Notes: generated by a model from the sequence alone, not told the origin. A DNA stretch of 64,000 nucleotides from Mycolicibacterium sp. BiH015 (GCF_027706845.1 NZ_JAQGCZ010000003.1:310001-374000), one strand, 5' to 3'; counted from the first letter of the stretch, positions 1 to 14,251 are shown. Numbers and translations are program-made.

Positions 1-149
1 GCGCGCGTCGTCACCGAGACGCTGAAGTACAGGTCGGCGACTCGTTCCCGAACGCACCGGACGACAGTGGACTTCCCGACGGCAGACGGGCCGGACAACA
101 CCAGGACCGCGGCCCTGGGCGTGTCGCCCGGCCCTCCGCCTTCGCTCAC
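1..149 (-). CDS. gmk: Guanylate kinase, N-terminal part (gene cut by window edge)
   Basis: Guanylate kinase phosphorylates GMP to GDP in the cytoplasm. Only about the first 49 codons are present; the 3' end lies beyond base 1. The translation begins VSEGGGPGD and shows the P-loop GPSAVGKST at about residues 20-28, followed by VSVTTRA, the guanylate-kinase GMP-binding start. The GTG start at 149 is preceded by a strong AAGGGAGGTCA Shine-Dalgarno. It lies 10 bases downstream of mihF on the same strand, the usual mycobacterial order. The identification is firm although the gene is partial. Confidence 0.93.
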   Translation of the reverse strand, partial: MSEGGGPGDTPRAAVLVLSGPSAVGKSTVVRCVRERVADLYFSVSVTTR

Positions 150-159
150 TGACCTCCCT

Positions 160-477
160 TTACGAGAAGTCGAACTTTTCCAGCAGGGCCTTGCGCTGAC
201 GATCACCCAGGCCGCGCAGGCGGCGGGTCGGGGCGATCTCGAGCTCGGTCATGATTTCCTGCGCCTTGACCTTGCCGACCTTCGGCAGAGCCTCCAGGAG
301 TGCGGAAACCTTCATCTTGCCCAAGACCTCGTCGGTCTCGGCGTCCTTGAGCACCTGCTTGAGGTTGGTGCCGCCGCGCTTGAGCCGGTCCTTGAGCTCC
401 GCTCGCGCTCGCCGTGCGGCAGCAGCCTTCTCCAACGCTGCCGCGCGCTGTTCGTCGGTCAACTGGGGAAGGGCCAC
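160..477 (-). CDS. mihF: Mycobacterial integration host factor mIHF
   Basis: mIHF is a small nucleoid-associated protein that bends DNA and is needed for mycobacterial growth and phage L5 integration. The GTG start at 477 gives 105 residues, the known family length, and has GGAGGA six bases upstream. An in-frame ATG at 501 would add MVTKTEEP but has no ribosome-binding site. The sequence [20 protein letters not shown] and the C-terminal [19 protein letters not shown] are typical of the family, with a helix-hairpin-helix-like segment around [12 protein letters not shown] long untranslated stretch lies upstream, so the mRNA may carry a structured leader. Confidence 0.95.
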   Translation of the reverse strand: MALPQLTDEQRAAALEKAAAARRARAELKDRLKRGGTNLKQVLKDAETDEVLGKMKVSALLEALPKVGKVKAQEIMTELEIAPTRRLRGLGDRQRKALLEKFDFS

Positions 478-869
478 GGGTTCCTCCGTCTTCGTCACCA
501 TTACTGATTTGTCTCGGCTGGTCGTGGCGCAGCCATAACCAGCCAGCGTGGACGACCGTACCCACGCGCGCTGACGAAAGCTAACCCCACCCCCGGGTTG
601 TCGGGTCAAAAGCCCAGCGTGTAGGCCGGGCCCGCCCCTTGCGGCAGGGCGGACCCGGGCTACCCGAGAGGGGCGTTCAGCAACGCGCGCCTGCAACAAA
701 TCACCTGCTTATCGTGGGTTTTCGGGCACGATCAGCGGTGTGGGCGCAGCGCCGGCCGGGGCCGGCTCACCGTGCGGCGTGCGGAGAGCGGCCGACGGCA
801 TGAGAATTTTCCCTGGTCAAGTGTGTCGGGCGTGTCGCGGTTCGGCCTCGGTGCAGTAACGAGCGCAGC
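478..869. other. 392-bp gene-free stretch between pyrF and mihF
   Basis: No credible coding sequence is seen on either strand; the short ORFs here are extensions or shadows of mihF and pyrF. In M. tuberculosis this position holds a PE/PPE pair, which is missing here. The stretch contains a 43-base imperfect inverted repeat (621-663). Read on the minus strand, just after the repeat comes TTGACC followed 20 bases later by TAGCTT, a weak promoter candidate for mihF. I infer a long mihF leader or a pyrF terminator region, but nothing here proves either. Confidence 0.5.
621..663 (-). repeat. Imperfect 18-bp inverted repeat (hairpin) upstream of mihF
   Basis: Arms 621-638 and 646-663 begin GTAG and end CTAC and match at 15 of 18 positions around a 7-base loop. 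The stem is very GC-rich and has no T-run, so it is either a factor-dependent terminator-like structure after pyrF or part of a mihF leader. The hairpin itself is read directly; its role is inferred. Confidence 0.6.
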
Positions 870-1682
870 TCAGGCGAGGTACGCGACGGCGTCGCGCATG
901 CGCTCCGCGGCGTCGCGCAGCGCTGAGATGTCAGGACCCGCGCGCAACACCTCCCGAGAGACGGCGGGCAGCAGTTGCCCCGATTGGGCGCCTCCCAGGC
1001 CTGCCAGGGCCTCGGGACGGCCGCCCTGAGCGCCGACGCCGGGCACCAGGACCGGCCCGTTCAGCGCGCTGACATCGGGAGGCGAGCTCAACGTGGCCCC
1101 GACGACCACTCCCACCGAACCGAGCCCGCCGGACCGGTTCACCGCCGCGGCGGCGTCGACGATCGACTGGGCGACGGTGCGGCCCTGCGCGTCGGCGCGC
1201 TGGACGGACGCCCCCTCGGGGTTCGACGTCGCCGCGAGGACGAAGACACCGCGCCCGTGGTCGAGCGCCACGTCGAGCAGTGGCTGCAGCGATCCGAAGC
1301 CCAGATACGGCGAGGCCGTCACCGCGTCGGACGTCAGCGGGGACTCTCCGGCCCACGCCGCGGCGTACGCCGCCATCGTCGAACCGATGTCGCCCCGTTT
1401 GGCGTCGGCGAGCACCAGAACGCCCGCGTCGCGCAGCCCTTCGATCGTGGTCTCCAGCGCCGCATAACCCGCCGATCCGTAGGTCTCGAAGAACGCGACC
1501 TGGGGCTTCACCACGGCGAAGCCGCCGAACGCCGTCACGCAGATGTCGCTGAAACGCGCGAGGCCTTCGGCGTCCACGCCGAGACCCCACGCGCGCAGCA
1601 GTTCGGGGTGCGGGTCGATGCCGAGGCACAGCGGACCGCGGGACGCGATCGCGGCGGCGAGGCGGTTACCGAACCCGTCCAC
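870..1682 (-). CDS. pyrF: Orotidine 5'-phosphate decarboxylase
   Basis: This enzyme catalyses the last step of UMP synthesis, OMP to UMP plus CO2. The GTG start at 1682 lies two bases after the carB stop and gives 270 residues, matching the type 2 (mycobacterial) OMP decarboxylases. The catalytic motif [10 protein letters not shown] is at residues 93-102, with LGIDPHP near residue 20 and [10 protein letters not shown] at about 58-67. It is the last gene of the pyr operon, and the near-contact with carB suggests translational coupling. Longer upstream in-frame sequence only overlaps carB and is not used. Confidence 0.95.
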   Translation of the reverse strand: MDGFGNRLAAAIASRGPLCLGIDPHPELLRAWGLGVDAEGLARFSDICVTAFGGFAVVKPQVAFFETYGSAGYAALETTIEGLRDAGVLVLADAKRGDIGSTMAAYAAAWAGESPLTSDAVTASPYLGFGSLQPLLDVALDHGRGVFVLAATSNPEGASVQRADAQGRTVAQSIVDAAAAVNRSGGLGSVGVVVGATLSSPPDVSALNGPVLVPGVGAQGGRPEALAGLGGAQSGQLLPAVSREVLRAGPDISALRDAAERMRDAVAYLA

Positions 1683-1684
1683 GG

Positions 1685-5023
<3,339 letters not shown>

Positions 5024-5048
5024 CTACTGTCCCCTTTCACCGCGAGCG

Positions 5049-5064
5049 CGCGTGTCTGCACGCG
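5049..5064 (-). repeat. Perfect 6-bp-stem hairpin in the carA-carB spacer
   Basis: CGCGTG and CACGCG arms flank a 4-base loop in the only sizeable gap of the pyr operon. The surrounding bases (about 5041-5105) are rich in CGCG/GCGC steps and resemble short intergenic repeats that I recall from fast-growing mycobacteria; that resemblance is memory-based and unverified. Possible roles are an mRNA processing or stability element, or a dispersed repeat. Confidence 0.45.
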
Positions 5065-5124
5065 ACACTCCGCGGAAACTTGTACGAACGCGCACCCTCA
5101 CGCGCGACGGCCGTGCCCCCACTG

Positions 5125-6252
5125 TCACTTGCCGTCCGCCATCAGATCGACGAACCGGTCGAACAGGTACTCGGCGTCGCGCGGTCCCGCGGCCGCCTCG
5201 GGGTGGTACTGCACCGAGAAGGCGCGACCGTTGGACAGCCGAACACCTTCCACCACACCGTCGTTGGCGCAGGTGTGGCTGACTTCGGCCTGGCCGAACT
5301 CGGTGTCGAACGTCTGGCCGGCCTCGCCTTCGAGGGCGAACCCGTGATTCTGGGCGGTGATCGCCACCCGCCCGGTCGCGTGGTCCATGACCGGAATGTT
5401 GATGCCGCGGTGACCGAAGACCATCTTGTACGTCGACAGCCCGAGTGCGCGACCCAGGATCTGATTGCCGAAGCAGATGCCGAACAGCGGGATGCCCGCA
5501 CCGAGCACCTCACGGGTCACCGCCACGACGTGATCGGCGGTGGCCGGGTCACCCGGCCCGTTCGACAGGAACACCCCGTCGGGTTTGAGGTCGGCGATCT
5601 GGGCGAACGTCGTCGAGGAGGGCAGCACGACGCTGCGGACACCACGCCTGGTGAAGTTTCGCGGCGTGTTGGTCTTGATGCCGAGGTCGAGTGCGGCGAC
5701 GGTGAACCTGTGCTGCCCTTCGGGTTCCACGACGTAATCGGCGTCGGTGCTGACCTCACCGGCCAGGTCGGCACCCAGCATGGACCCTTGGGCACGGACG
5801 CGGGCCACCAGCTCGTCGACCGGCGACTCGGCGGCGGGCCCGCTGAACACGCCGGCTTTCATCGAACCGCGGCTGCGCAGGTGACGCACCACCGCTCTGG
5901 TGTCGATGCCTGCGATACCGACGATGCCCTGACGTTGAAGTTCGTCGTCGAGGGTGGTGGTGGCGCGCCAGTTCGAGGCCCGCGGGGACGGGTCGCGGAC
6001 GGCGTAGCCGGCGACCCAGATCTTGTCGCCGCGGCTTTCGCCGTCCTCGGTGTTCCAGCCGGTGTTGCCGATCTGCGGCGCGGTCGCGACGACGATCTGC
6101 CGGTGGTAGCTGGGGTCGGTCAGCGTCTCCTGGTATCCCGACATGCCCGTCGAGAACACGGCCTCACCCAAGGTCTCGCCGATGGCGCCGAACGGTGTGC
6201 CGGTGAAGCTGCGGCCGTCTTCCAGAACCAGGACGGCTTTGTGTGTCGTCAT
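5125..6252 (-). CDS. carA: Carbamoyl-phosphate synthase small chain (glutaminase)
   Basis: CarA hydrolyses glutamine and passes ammonia to CarB. The ATG at 6252 overlaps the stop of the upstream membrane-protein gene in an ATGA junction, giving 375 residues; seven extra upstream codons are possible but lack support. The N-terminal CPSase domain begins [13 protein letters not shown]. The class I glutaminase domain contains the nucleophile Cys260 in GICFGNQ and the His350/Glu352 pair in YHPEAA. The protein is complete and lies upstream of carB with a 101-base spacer. Confidence 0.96.
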   Translation of the reverse strand: MTTHKAVLVLEDGRSFTGTPFGAIGETLGEAVFSTGMSGYQETLTDPSYHRQIVVATAPQIGNTGWNTEDGESRGDKIWVAGYAVRDPSPRASNWRATTTLDDELQRQGIVGIAGIDTRAVVRHLRSRGSMKAGVFSGPAAESPVDELVARVRAQGSMLGADLAGEVSTDADYVVEPEGQHRFTVAALDLGIKTNTPRNFTRRGVRSVVLPSSTTFAQIADLKPDGVFLSNGPGDPATADHVVAVTREVLGAGIPLFGICFGNQILGRALGLSTYKMVFGHRGINIPVMDHATGRVAITAQNHGFALEGEAGQTFDTEFGQAEVSHTCANDGVVEGVRLSNGRAFSVQYHPEAAAGPRDAEYLFDRFVDLMADGK

Positions 6253-6752
6253 GCGACCTCCTCGGGGAGCCACTTCAGGTAGTCACGGCGGTCGTCGGCG
6301 CGGAATCCGGTGTCGATCTCGACACCGGATGGCAGGCGCCAGCGGATCGCGAGGATGCCCTCGTGCGTGAGGGCCTTGCCTGCCAGGTTCTTTTCCGTGC
6401 GGATCGCGGAGATCGAATCGTCGGGGATCCAGATCGGACCGGCGCCGGTGCGCTGCAACATGATTCCTTCGGGGTAGCGGGTGAGGACGGCCTTGGCGCG
6501 AAACCCGAGGTCGCCGGCGGCGACCCGGTCGTTCCAGTGCGGTACCAACGTGCTGCCCACGTACAGACCCTTGGTGGCCGGGACGAGTGCCGGACCGACG
6601 GTGTCGGGCAGCGGTGGCATCGTCCCCACCAACTGCGCCTGCCGCTCGATACGGTGGCGCCATCCGCGCATCATCGCGCGAATCAGCACCGCGATCAGCA
6701 GTACCAAGACCCCCGCCATGACCAGCGAGGCGACCAGTGTCGGGGTGTTCAC
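6249..6752 (-). CDS. Conserved mycobacterial membrane protein inside the pyr operon (Rv1382-like)
   Basis: The GTG start at 6752 overlaps the pyrC stop (GTGA) and the stop overlaps carA (ATGA), so it is translated as part of the pyr operon. The 167 residues contain one N-terminal transmembrane helix (about residues 5-25, [19 protein letters not shown]), then a basic stretch and a soluble domain of roughly 125 residues with beta-rich pattern ([30 protein letters not shown]) resembling PH-like domains. By position and length it corresponds to M. tuberculosis Rv1382. No pyrimidine role is known; the operon placement may be coincidental or regulatory. Confidence 0.85.
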   Translation of the reverse strand: MNTPTLVASLVMAGVLVLLIAVLIRAMMRGWRHRIERQAQLVGTMPPLPDTVGPALVPATKGLYVGSTLVPHWNDRVAAGDLGFRAKAVLTRYPEGIMLQRTGAGPIWIPDDSISAIRTEKNLAGKALTHEGILAIRWRLPSGVEIDTGFRADDRRDYLKWLPEEVA

Positions 6753-8038
6753 CAGCCGACCTTCCCGTCCCTGGCGGTGATCTTGCCGCGCAGCAACGTC
6801 ACAGTGACAGATGCGGGCAGTTCCATGTCCTGGTACGGCGTGTTGTCCGAGCGGCTGGCCAACGCCGAGCCCTTCACCGTCCACGATGCCTGTGGGTCGA
6901 TGACGGTCAGGTTCGCGGGTTCCCCGACCTCCAGCGGCCTGCCCTGATCCGGCAGGCCCACGATGCGGGCCGGTGCCTCACTCATCACGCGGGCCACGTC
7001 GCGCCAGGTCAGCAGGCCGGGGTTCACCATGGTCTCGACGACGACGGACAGCGCGGTCTGCAGGCCGAGCATGCCGGGCCTGGCATTGGCAAATTCGCAC
7101 ATCTTCTCGTGCTCGGCGTGGGGGGCGTGATCGGTTGCGACACAATCGATCACGCCGTCGGCGAGGGCCTGGCGCAACGCGACGGCATCGCTGGCCTCCC
7201 GCAACGGCGGATTGACCCGGTTGCGTCCGTCGTAGGACTGCAGCCGGGAGTCGTCCAAAAGCAGGTGATGCGGCGTGACCTCGGCGGTGATGAAGATGCC
7301 CTGTTCCTTGGCCCACCGCACGAGTTCCACACTGCCTGCGGTCGAGGCGTGACAGATGTGCACCCGCGCTCCGGCGTCACGGGCCAGCAGCGCGTCGCGG
7401 GCGACGATCGACTCCTCGGCCGCCCGCGGCCACCCCGCGAGGCCGAGCTTGGCGGCGTTGGGACCTTCGTGGGCGACGGCGCCGACGGTCAGCCGCGGTT
7501 CCTCGGCGTGCTGTGCGATCAGCACTCCGAGACCGGACGCGTACTCCAGCGCCCGCCGCATGATCAGCGGATCGTCAACGCACACACCGTCATCGGAGAA
7601 CATCCGGACCTGACCCGCGCCGGCGGCCATCAGCCCCATCTCGGTGAGCTGCTTTCCCTTCAGTCCGACCGTTACGGCGCCGACGGGATGCACGTCGACG
7701 AGACCCACCTGCTGACCTCGGTGCCACACGTGGTCGGTGACCACGGCGGTGTCGGCGACCGGGTCGGTGTTGGCCATCGCGAACACCGCGGTGTATCCGC
7801 CCAGAGCCGCTGCAGCTGAGCCGGTTTCGATGTCCTCGGCGTATTCGCGGCCGGGCTCGCGCAGATGGGTGTGCAGGTCGACGAAGCCGGGGAGCAGGAT
7901 CTGGCCCGCGCAGTCGATGATCTCGGCGCCGTCCGGGGCGGCCAGCCCGCTGCCGATCTCGACGATCTGGCCGTCGCGTATCAGCACGTCGACGGGATCG
8001 CCCTCGCCATAGGGGCGCACGGACTTCAGAACAATCAT
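6749..8038 (-). CDS. pyrC: Dihydroorotase
   Basis: Dihydroorotase cyclises carbamoyl aspartate to dihydroorotate. The ATG at 8038 overlaps the pyrB stop in an ATGA junction and gives 429 residues, normal for the class I enzyme. Metal-binding signatures are visible: HTH (His56 and His58) in [14 protein letters not shown], the bridging aspartate in FSDDG, then HAEE, ICHAST and ATDHAPH. The in-frame sequence upstream of the ATG only shadows pyrB. Confidence 0.96.
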   Translation of the reverse strand: MIVLKSVRPYGEGDPVDVLIRDGQIVEIGSGLAAPDGAEIIDCAGQILLPGFVDLHTHLREPGREYAEDIETGSAAAALGGYTAVFAMANTDPVADTAVVTDHVWHRGQQVGLVDVHPVGAVTVGLKGKQLTEMGLMAAGAGQVRMFSDDGVCVDDPLIMRRALEYASGLGVLIAQHAEEPRLTVGAVAHEGPNAAKLGLAGWPRAAEESIVARDALLARDAGARVHICHASTAGSVELVRWAKEQGIFITAEVTPHHLLLDDSRLQSYDGRNRVNPPLREASDAVALRQALADGVIDCVATDHAPHAEHEKMCEFANARPGMLGLQTALSVVVETMVNPGLLTWRDVARVMSEAPARIVGLPDQGRPLEVGEPANLTVIDPQASWTVKGSALASRSDNTPYQDMELPASVTVTLLRGKITARDGKVGW

Positions 8039-8985
8039 GCGCTGATCGCTTCCTGCTCGGATCCGACGAGAAGGTGGAAGAGCACCGCCATGCGGACGTG
8101 CACGCCATTGGAGACCTGTTGCAGCACAGCCGATTGCGAGGAGTCCGCCACCGAGTGGGCGATCTCCATGCCACGCAGCATCGGCCCGGGATGCAGCACC
8201 ACCGCGTGGTCGGCGAGGCGCGCCTGCCGCTTCTCGGACAGCCCGTAGCGCACCGAGTACTCCCGGGACGACGGGAAGAAGCCGCCGTTCATCCGCTCGG
8301 CCTGCACCCGCAACATCAGCACCGCGTCGGCCAGCGGAAGTTCGGCGTCGAGCTCGTGGGAGACGGTCACGGGCCAGTGTGCAACACCGACCGGGAGCAG
8401 CGTCGGCGGCGCGACCAGGACGACCTCGGCGCCGAGGGTGTGCAGCAGCGAGACGTTGGACCGCGCCACGCGGCTGTGCAGGACGTCGCCGACGATGACG
8501 ACGCGCTTGCCGTCGACGGCGCCGAGCCGCTGCCGGATGGTGAGCGCGTCGAGCAGCGCCTGGGTGGGGTGCTCGTGCATGCCGTCGCCGGCGTTGATGA
8601 TCGACGGTCCGCCGTCCTCGTCGTGCGTCCACTCCGCGAGCTGCTGCGGTGCACCCGAGGCGGGGTGCCGCAGGATCAGCGCGTCGGCGCCCGCGGCGCG
8701 CAGCGTCAGCGCGGTGTCGCGCAGTGACTCCCCTTTGGCCACAGAAGATCCCGAGGCGCTGACGTTGATCACGTCGGCGCTCATCCACTTGCCGGCCACC
8801 TCGAACGACACCCGGGTGCGGGTGGAGTTCTCGTAGAACATGGTGATGATGGTGCGGCCGCGCAGTGTCGGAAGTTTCTTGACCTCGCGGCCCACGAGCG
8901 CCTCTCTGAACCGGTCGGCGTTGTCGAGGATCGCGGTGGCGTCGTCACGGCTGAGATCGGCCGCGGTCAACAGGTGCTTCATCAT
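8035..8985 (-). CDS. pyrB: Aspartate carbamoyltransferase catalytic subunit
   Basis: PyrB condenses carbamoyl phosphate with aspartate. The ATG at 8985 shares a base with the pyrR stop (TAATG), so it is translationally coupled; a second ATG follows at once. The 316 residues carry the carbamoyl-phosphate loop STRTR at 54-58, the [10 protein letters not shown] motif and HPGPMLRG. No pyrI regulatory subunit lies nearby, in line with other mycobacteria, where feedback acts through PyrR and CarB. Confidence 0.96.
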   Translation of the reverse strand: MMKHLLTAADLSRDDATAILDNADRFREALVGREVKKLPTLRGRTIITMFYENSTRTRVSFEVAGKWMSADVINVSASGSSVAKGESLRDTALTLRAAGADALILRHPASGAPQQLAEWTHDEDGGPSIINAGDGMHEHPTQALLDALTIRQRLGAVDGKRVVIVGDVLHSRVARSNVSLLHTLGAEVVLVAPPTLLPVGVAHWPVTVSHELDAELPLADAVLMLRVQAERMNGGFFPSSREYSVRYGLSEKRQARLADHAVVLHPGPMLRGMEIAHSVADSSQSAVLQQVSNGVHVRMAVLFHLLVGSEQEAISA

Positions 8986-9566
8986 TACCGGGCAGGACCT
9001 CCCGTCGGTGCGATCCGGACGCCGTCGTGTCCGTCGTCTTCGGTCAGCCGGACTTTGACGTTCTCACTGCGGGATGTCGGCACATTCTTGCCGACGTAAT
9101 CGGCGCGGATCGGGAGCTCGCGGTGGCCGCGGTCGACGAGCACGGCCAGCTGGACGATCTTGGGTCGTCCGAGATCGCGGAGCGCATCGAGCGCCGAGCG
9201 CACGGAGCGGCCGGTGTAGAGGACATCGTCGACGAGGACGACGAGCGCGCCGTCGATGCCGCCCTCGGGAATGGAGGTGGACGCCAGCGCCCTGGGCGGC
9301 TTGCTCATCAGGTCGTCGCGGTACAGCGTGGTGTCCAGCGCACCGGTGGCGACCTCGGTGCCGCTGAAATCGGCGATGTTGCGGGCCAACCGGGCGGCAA
9401 GGGTGACGCCACGGGTCGGGATGCCCAGGAGGATCACGCGCGGGCTGTCGGGTCCGTCGAGCGCGGTCTTCTCGATGATCTGGTGGGCGATACGAGCGAT
9501 GGTTCGGCTGACGTCCGCTGCGGACATCAACTCCCGGTCGTGACCGGTCTGGTCTGGCGCGCCCAC
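8985..9566 (-). CDS. pyrR: PyrR, pyr operon mRNA-binding regulator / uracil phosphoribosyltransferase
   Basis: PyrR binds pyr mRNA when UMP is high and also has uracil phosphoribosyltransferase activity. The GTG at 9566 gives 193 residues, the same length as the M. tuberculosis protein. The PRPP-binding motif [13 protein letters not shown] is present, as are IPTRGVTLA and [18 protein letters not shown] lies 12 bases upstream of the GTG, a long spacing, and immediately follows a hairpin matching the PyrR-binding consensus. This layout supports translational autoregulation. It is the first gene of the operon. Confidence 0.95.
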   Translation of the reverse strand: MGAPDQTGHDRELMSAADVSRTIARIAHQIIEKTALDGPDSPRVILLGIPTRGVTLAARLARNIADFSGTEVATGALDTTLYRDDLMSKPPRALASTSIPEGGIDGALVVLVDDVLYTGRSVRSALDALRDLGRPKIVQLAVLVDRGHRELPIRADYVGKNVPTSRSENVKVRLTEDDGHDGVRIAPTGGPAR

Positions 9567-9586
9567 GTGTGAGCCGGACCTCCTTC

Positions 9587-9604
9587 TCCGCCTCACGGGA
9601 CGGA
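9587..9604 (-). promoter_or_regulatory. PyrR-binding loop in the pyr operon leader
   Basis: On the minus-strand RNA, UCCG (9604-9601) pairs with CGGA (9590-9587) and closes the loop UCCCGUGAGG (9600-9591), which fits the conserved PyrR-recognition core UCCNGNGAGG. The Shine-Dalgarno AGGAGG (9584-9579) begins two bases after the stem, so a bound PyrR would block ribosome access. Attenuator-type terminator sequence is not seen, which fits the translational control reported for mycobacterial PyrR. Confidence 0.8.
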
Positions 9605-9633
9605 TCGTTAAAGGATGTCGGAAAACTGCGGGG

Positions 9634-9642
9634 AGCTTAGCA
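9634..9642 (-). promoter_or_regulatory. Extended -10 promoter of the pyr operon
   Basis: TGCTAAGCT on the minus strand combines a TGN extension with a TANNNT -10 box (TAAGCT, 9639-9634). It sits about 68 bases upstream of the pyrR start and would give a leader of about 60 bases that contains the whole PyrR loop. No clear -35 is seen, as is common for extended -10 promoters. Confidence 0.55.
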
Positions 9643-9672
9643 GGTGTGGTCGGGTAACCGCCTGCGCGGCAT

Positions 9673-12600
9673 CTAGAGCGGGCCCACGTCGTTTCGGAAT
9701 GTCTGAACCCACCAGTCGTGGTGTGTGACATAAGTCCCGTCATCGACGCTAACCGTGACGATCTCGTACGACGACTGGCCTTCGTCGGCATTCAGATAGG
9801 GGACGTAGACGTAGGTTCCCGTCGCGTTGTCGATGTCGAGTGTGCCGTACCAGGGACCGTAGCTCGTCCGGTAGACCAGTGGATCGCCGTCGGGGTCGAC
9901 CACGTTCAGTCTGCCGGTCGTGCGGCCCGTGAAGGCGTCGTACGTCGCGACACTCGGCTCCCGCCAGACAGGCATGTCGGCCGGCCTGGGCTCTACAGGT
10001 AGGTCGATCGTGAAGCTGGTGACTCCTCCGCGGCCGTCGCTGATGGTGACCCCGAACGGCACGGTGTCAGCGCCTGCCGTCTGCGCCGCCTGCTGACGTG
10101 CGGCGTCCGTCGGATAGAAGGTGAAGTTGTAGATGTAGGTCGTCGCAGGTCCTGACGTCCCGTACAGGCTGACACTGCCCTGGATCGGACTGGCATGGCT
10201 ATAGCTGACGAGGTCGCCGTCGGGCTCGGCAACAGAGAAGGAACCGTAGACGCGGCCGGTATTGAGATCGACCTGCATGGAGGGCGCACCCTGCAGTTCC
10301 GGTGCTCGGTTGACGGGTGACTGTGGCGCCACGACCACCGTGAACGCCACCGCAACGGTCGCCACACCATCGCTTGCGGTGATCGTGAAGCTGTCGGTGT
10401 CCTCTCCTGACGTGGTGTAGGCAGCCTGACGGGCCGCATCGGTCGGCTGGTAGGTGAACGCGGTCAGGTCCCCCACTCGCCGCAGTGTGACCGTGCCCCG
10501 CGCGGGACCCCCTGTCACCGTGTAGGTCAATGCGTCCCCGTCGGGATCGGAGAAACTCGCCCCGCCGGTGACCTCCCCTGTCGTCCAGTTCGGCGAAGAC
10601 CAAGACGGAGTTCCGACGACTACAGGTGCCCGGTTCGCTGCTGTGTCCAATGGGATCACCCGTAGCGCCGCGTCTTTCAGGTCGGTGACGAACAACGTCC
10701 GGCCATCTCTGGCGATTGCGATGTCGTGCTCACCCGACTCGGCGGCGGCATCGACCGCAACGGACTGCACGACGCTGTTTGTCGCGGTGTCGATCACCGA
10801 CACAGTGTCATTGCTGTTGGCCACAAAGACCTTTGAGCCGCCGACGGTCAGCGCGGTCGGCGTCGGCCCGACGGTTATTGCGGACCCGACAACGGCGTTG
10901 TTAGCGGTGCTGATCACGGACACACTTCCGGCGCCATTAGCCACATAGACCTTGCTTCCGTCTGCCGTGACGACGACATCCCGCGGAGAATCCCCCACCG
11001 CGATCCGGGTGACAATGGCGTTGGTCGCAGTGTTGAAGACCATCACCTGATCGGAATCACGCAGCGCCGCATACACCCGCGAACCGTCCGGGCTGATCGC
11101 GACCCCCGTAGGCGAGGATCCCGCCCAGACTGTCTTGACGACCTTGTTCGTGACCGCGTCGATGACAGATATCGACCCGCTACCCACGTTGGTCACGTAT
11201 ACCCGAGAATTGTTCGGAGACACGACAACACCGGTCGGCGACAAGCCGACCGATATGGTAGCGACGACCCGGTTGGTGGCCGTGTCGATGACCGCCACCT
11301 TCGACGCGGACTTGAGGGTCACATACGCTTTACTGCCGTTCGGGCTCACCGCCACCGCGACTGCGGTTCCCGCAACTGGCACGGTCGCCACGGCCGAGCC
11401 GGTAGCCCGATCAATGACGGAGACTGACTTTCCCGTCGAATTCGCCACGTAGACGCGAGACTCAGTGATCGCAACACCGCTTGGGTCCCGACCCACATTC
11501 ACCGTGCCGGATGCCGGAACGGCGGTGGAAACCGTTGTCGCCGCCAAGGCGGACGCGCGAGAAGCGGGTTCAACGAGGTCGATCGCATACACCACGTCCG
11601 CGGCACTGGACGTGACGAAGAGCGTTCCGTCCGGATCCAGGGTCATCGGGCCGGCGTGCGGGACCCTGTAGATCGGAGTCAACGTTTCGATGTCGAGGAC
11701 TACCCCATCGCTGAGAATGATTCGCCCCTCGGCGGAATCGACAACGAGACCTCCTTGCGCGCCGACGTTTTCGACGTCGAGTTCGGTGAGGTGGGTCGGG
11801 CTCGACGGATCGATGTCCACAACTGATATAGCGCCGAAGAGCAGAGGTTGCGGCGCCGGAGAATAGATGTAGTTGCTCGTCGTGAGCACATAGGCGCGGG
11901 TGCCGTCGGCGTTGACGGCCAGGCTTGCCGAACCGATGTTGCCGACACCGGGCCTGAGCTGAACCTTCTTGACGAGTACCGGCGTCTGCGTGATGTCGAT
12001 GACTTCCACCGCACCGAACGCCGCCGTTCTCAGTAGCCGCGTGCCGTCAGGCGTGATCACCATCTGCCCCTGCCATTGGCCGACATCGACTTCGGAGAGC
12101 AGCTGATTCGTCCGGGTATCGATGACAGAGATCGTCCCGCTGAATTGGCTCGCCACGTATAGCCGTCGGCTGTCCGGACTCGCGATGAGGCGCAAGTAGG
12201 CGCCGAACTCACCGGAATGAATACCCGTAACCTCCACGGTCGCGGTCACTGCCTTCGTCGCCGTGTCGATCACGGAGACAAGGCCTTCGTCCGCCTCGGA
12301 TCCCGTCCAGAACTGCCCGACGTAGACGTTCTTGCCGTCCGGGGTGGCAGCGATCCCACTGACCCAGGGACCAACGGAAATCGTGTGAGTGACCACCCGC
12401 GTCGAGCGATTGATCACCGACACCGTTCCGCTCATAGAATTGAGCACGTAGAGGTCGCTCCCACTGACAACCGATTCGACCGGATAGCTCCCATTCCCCA
12501 CCGATATCGGCGTCACTCCGGTTGTCAGCGACAGTTTTTCGATCGGCACCGAGACCACGACGGCGGTACCCGCACCGAGCGAGTCGCGCACGACGACGGT

Positions 12601-14175
12601 GAAGCCGTCCGTGCCGTTCGAAAACTGCTGGCGCGCGGCCAGCGTAGGCGTATACGTGAAGCGCCAGGTTGTCACGCCGTCGACCGCCGATACCTGCACA
12701 ATCTCGACGCTGCCTTTGGACGGCGCGGCGGAAATATAGTGACTATACGGCCCTACGCCGTCGGCGTCGGTCAGCGTGAACGTGCCTGAGACTATGCCGG
12801 TCTCGATATTCACGGACTCGACGGCGGGTCCCGCCGTCAGCACCGGTGCGGCATTTACTGCGACTACACGCAGCGTGTTATCAGTCTTGTCGCTGATGTA
12901 GAGAAGTTCCCCGTCCGCGCTCACGGCGATGTCGTGGTCACCGATATTTGAAGAGGTAACCGGCATCAATGTCTGTAGCACTCCGCCGCTGCGCGTATCT
13001 ATGACGGAGACCGAGTCATCGGAGTTAGCGACGTAGACCTGCGAGTTGCGCGGCGATATCACCAACGCGGTCGGCGTCGGGCCCACCGAAATCGACGGCA
13101 CGACAACACTGTTCGACGTTGTGTCGATCACGGCGACGGTGCCGGTTCCATACGCCGCATACAGGCGCTTGTCCGCAGTCACCGCTACGTCGCGTGGTGA
13201 ATCGCCTACTGAGATGTTGGTGGTGACCCGATTGGTTGCCGCACTGACCACGGCGATTCGGTCCGACCCCGTGACCGCCGCGTACACCCGCGAGTCATCC
13301 GGGCTCACTGTGACGCCGGCTGGTGACCATCCGAGCCACGTCGACGCAATTCTGCGGTTCGTCGTCGCGTCGATCACCGACAACGTGCCGCTGCCGGTAT
13401 TGGTGACGTAGACCCGAGACCCGGTCGAATTCACCGCGATCGCGGACGGCAACCAGCCCACCGAGACCGACGACACCACCTTGTAGGTTGACGTGTCGAT
13501 CACGGCCAGCTTGCCTGTCGAGCGCAGCGTCACGTAGGCACGGCTTCCGTGAACCGCGACCGCCGACGCGCTTCCCGGCACCGCGATCGTCTTCAGCACC
13601 GCGCCGCTGGCAGTGTCGACCACTGACACCGATCGTCCCGTCGAGTTCGCGACGTAGGCGCGGGTTTCGCCGTCTCCCAGCGCCACTCCTGCCGGCCCTC
13701 GCCCGACAGTTACCGAAGACGGCGTATAGGTAGCCGTCGCGGTGGTCTCGCTCTCACGTCGACCCGCTCCCGCAGCGGTCGTCATCGACAGCGCCGCAGC
13801 CGGAGCCGGGCTGTCCTCGGGTTCCTCGTCGGATTCGGTGGAGTCGTCGGGCTCGGACACCGTGACCCGTTTCGTCGTCCGCGACTCTCCCTCGTCGTCT
13901 GGGGCGTCCGTCTGGCTCCGCTTCGACGTTCGGCGCCCGGACGGCTCGTCTTCGTCGGCGTCGGCGGGCGCCTCACGCTCCGCTGTCCCCTCCCCAGCGG
14001 AGTGTGAGGCGCCCTCGTCAGTGCCGGATTCCGATGTCGCCGACGCGCTCGATTCCGACGATTCCGACGCACCGTCGTCTGCCCACGCCGCGCCCGCGGA
14101 CCCGCAGATCGCGGCGCCGATCCCCAGCGCGACGGCCAGCCCCCCGATTCGCCCGATGTGCTTTGCGTTTTCCAC
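9673..14175 (-). CDS. Large secreted YVTN beta-propeller protein with cadherin/VCBS-like domains
   Basis: The predicted product has 1500 residues. I place the start at the GTG at 14175, because GAGGGGGTGA lies six bases upstream; a GTG at 14184 would add three residues. [20 protein letters not shown] is a typical mycobacterial signal-peptide opening, followed by an acidic Ser/Glu/Asp-rich linker (about residues 35-150). Then come an YVTN beta-propeller (about 155-450), a VCBS/cadherin-like domain, a diverged middle propeller (about 560-860), a third propeller closely resembling the first (about 890-1185), and three further cadherin-like domains built around DPDGDxL-type motifs to the end. An exported surface or matrix protein is inferred; ligand and function are unknown. 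It is followed by the pyr operon promoter on the same strand. Confidence 0.85.
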   Translation of the reverse strand: MENAKHIGRIGGLAVALGIGAAICGSAGAAWADDGASESSESSASATSESGTDEGASHSAGEGTAEREAPADADEDEPSGRRTSKRSQTDAPDDEGESRTTKRVTVSEPDDSTESDEEPEDSPAPAAALSMTTAAGAGRRESETTATATYTPSSVTVGRGPAGVALGDGETRAYVANSTGRSVSVVDTASGAVLKTIAVPGSASAVAVHGSRAYVTLRSTGKLAVIDTSTYKVVSSVSVGWLPSAIAVNSTGSRVYVTNTGSGTLSVIDATTNRRIASTWLGWSPAGVTVSPDDSRVYAAVTGSDRIAVVSAATNRVTTNISVGDSPRDVAVTADKRLYAAYGTGTVAVIDTTSNSVVVPSISVGPTPTALVISPRNSQVYVANSDDSVSVIDTRSGGVLQTLMPVTSSNIGDHDIAVSADGELLYISDKTDNTLRVVAVNAAPVLTAGPAVESVNIETGIVSGTFTLTDADGVGPYSHYISAAPSKGSVEIVQVSAVDGVTTWRFTYTPTLAARQQFSNGTDGFTVVVRDSLGAGTAVVVSVPIEKLSLTTGVTPISVGNGSYPVESVVSGSDLYVLNSMSGTVSVINRSTRVVTHTISVGPWVSGIAATPDGKNVYVGQFWTGSEADEGLVSVIDTATKAVTATVEVTGIHSGEFGAYLRLIASPDSRRLYVASQFSGTISVIDTRTNQLLSEVDVGQWQGQMVITPDGTRLLRTAAFGAVEVIDITQTPVLVKKVQLRPGVGNIGSASLAVNADGTRAYVLTTSNYIYSPAPQPLLFGAISVVDIDPSSPTHLTELDVENVGAQGGLVVDSAEGRIILSDGVVLDIETLTPIYRVPHAGPMTLDPDGTLFVTSSAADVVYAIDLVEPASRASALAATTVSTAVPASGTVNVGRDPSGVAITESRVYVANSTGKSVSVIDRATGSAVATVPVAGTAVAVAVSPNGSKAYVTLKSASKVAVIDTATNRVVATISVGLSPTGVVVSPNNSRVYVTNVGSGSISVIDAVTNKVVKTVWAGSSPTGVAISPDGSRVYAALRDSDQVMVFNTATNAIVTRIAVGDSPRDVVVTADGSKVYVANGAGSVSVISTANNAVVGSAITVGPTPTALTVGGSKVFVANSNDTVSVIDTATNSVVQSVAVDAAAESGEHDIAIARDGRTLFVTDLKDAALRVIPLDTAANRAPVVVGTPSWSSPNWTTGEVTGGASFSDPDGDALTYTVTGGPARGTVTLRRVGDLTAFTYQPTDAARQAAYTTSGEDTDSFTITASDGVATVAVAFTVVVAPQSPVNRAPELQGAPSMQVDLNTGRVYGSFSVAEPDGDLVSYSHASPIQGSVSLYGTSGPATTYIYNFTFYPTDAARQQAAQTAGADTVPFGVTISDGRGGVTSFTIDLPVEPRPADMPVWREPSVATYDAFTGRTTGRLNVVDPDGDPLVYRTSYGPWYGTLDIDNATGTYVYVPYLNADEGQSSYEIVTVSVDDGTYVTHHDWWVQTFRNDVGPL

Positions 14176-14251
14176 GGCGGTCACCCCCTCGGCGTTACCT
14201 TTTGCCCTGGGAAGAATTCTCGCGATCCGGCGCAGCCGGGACCATAGCGAA

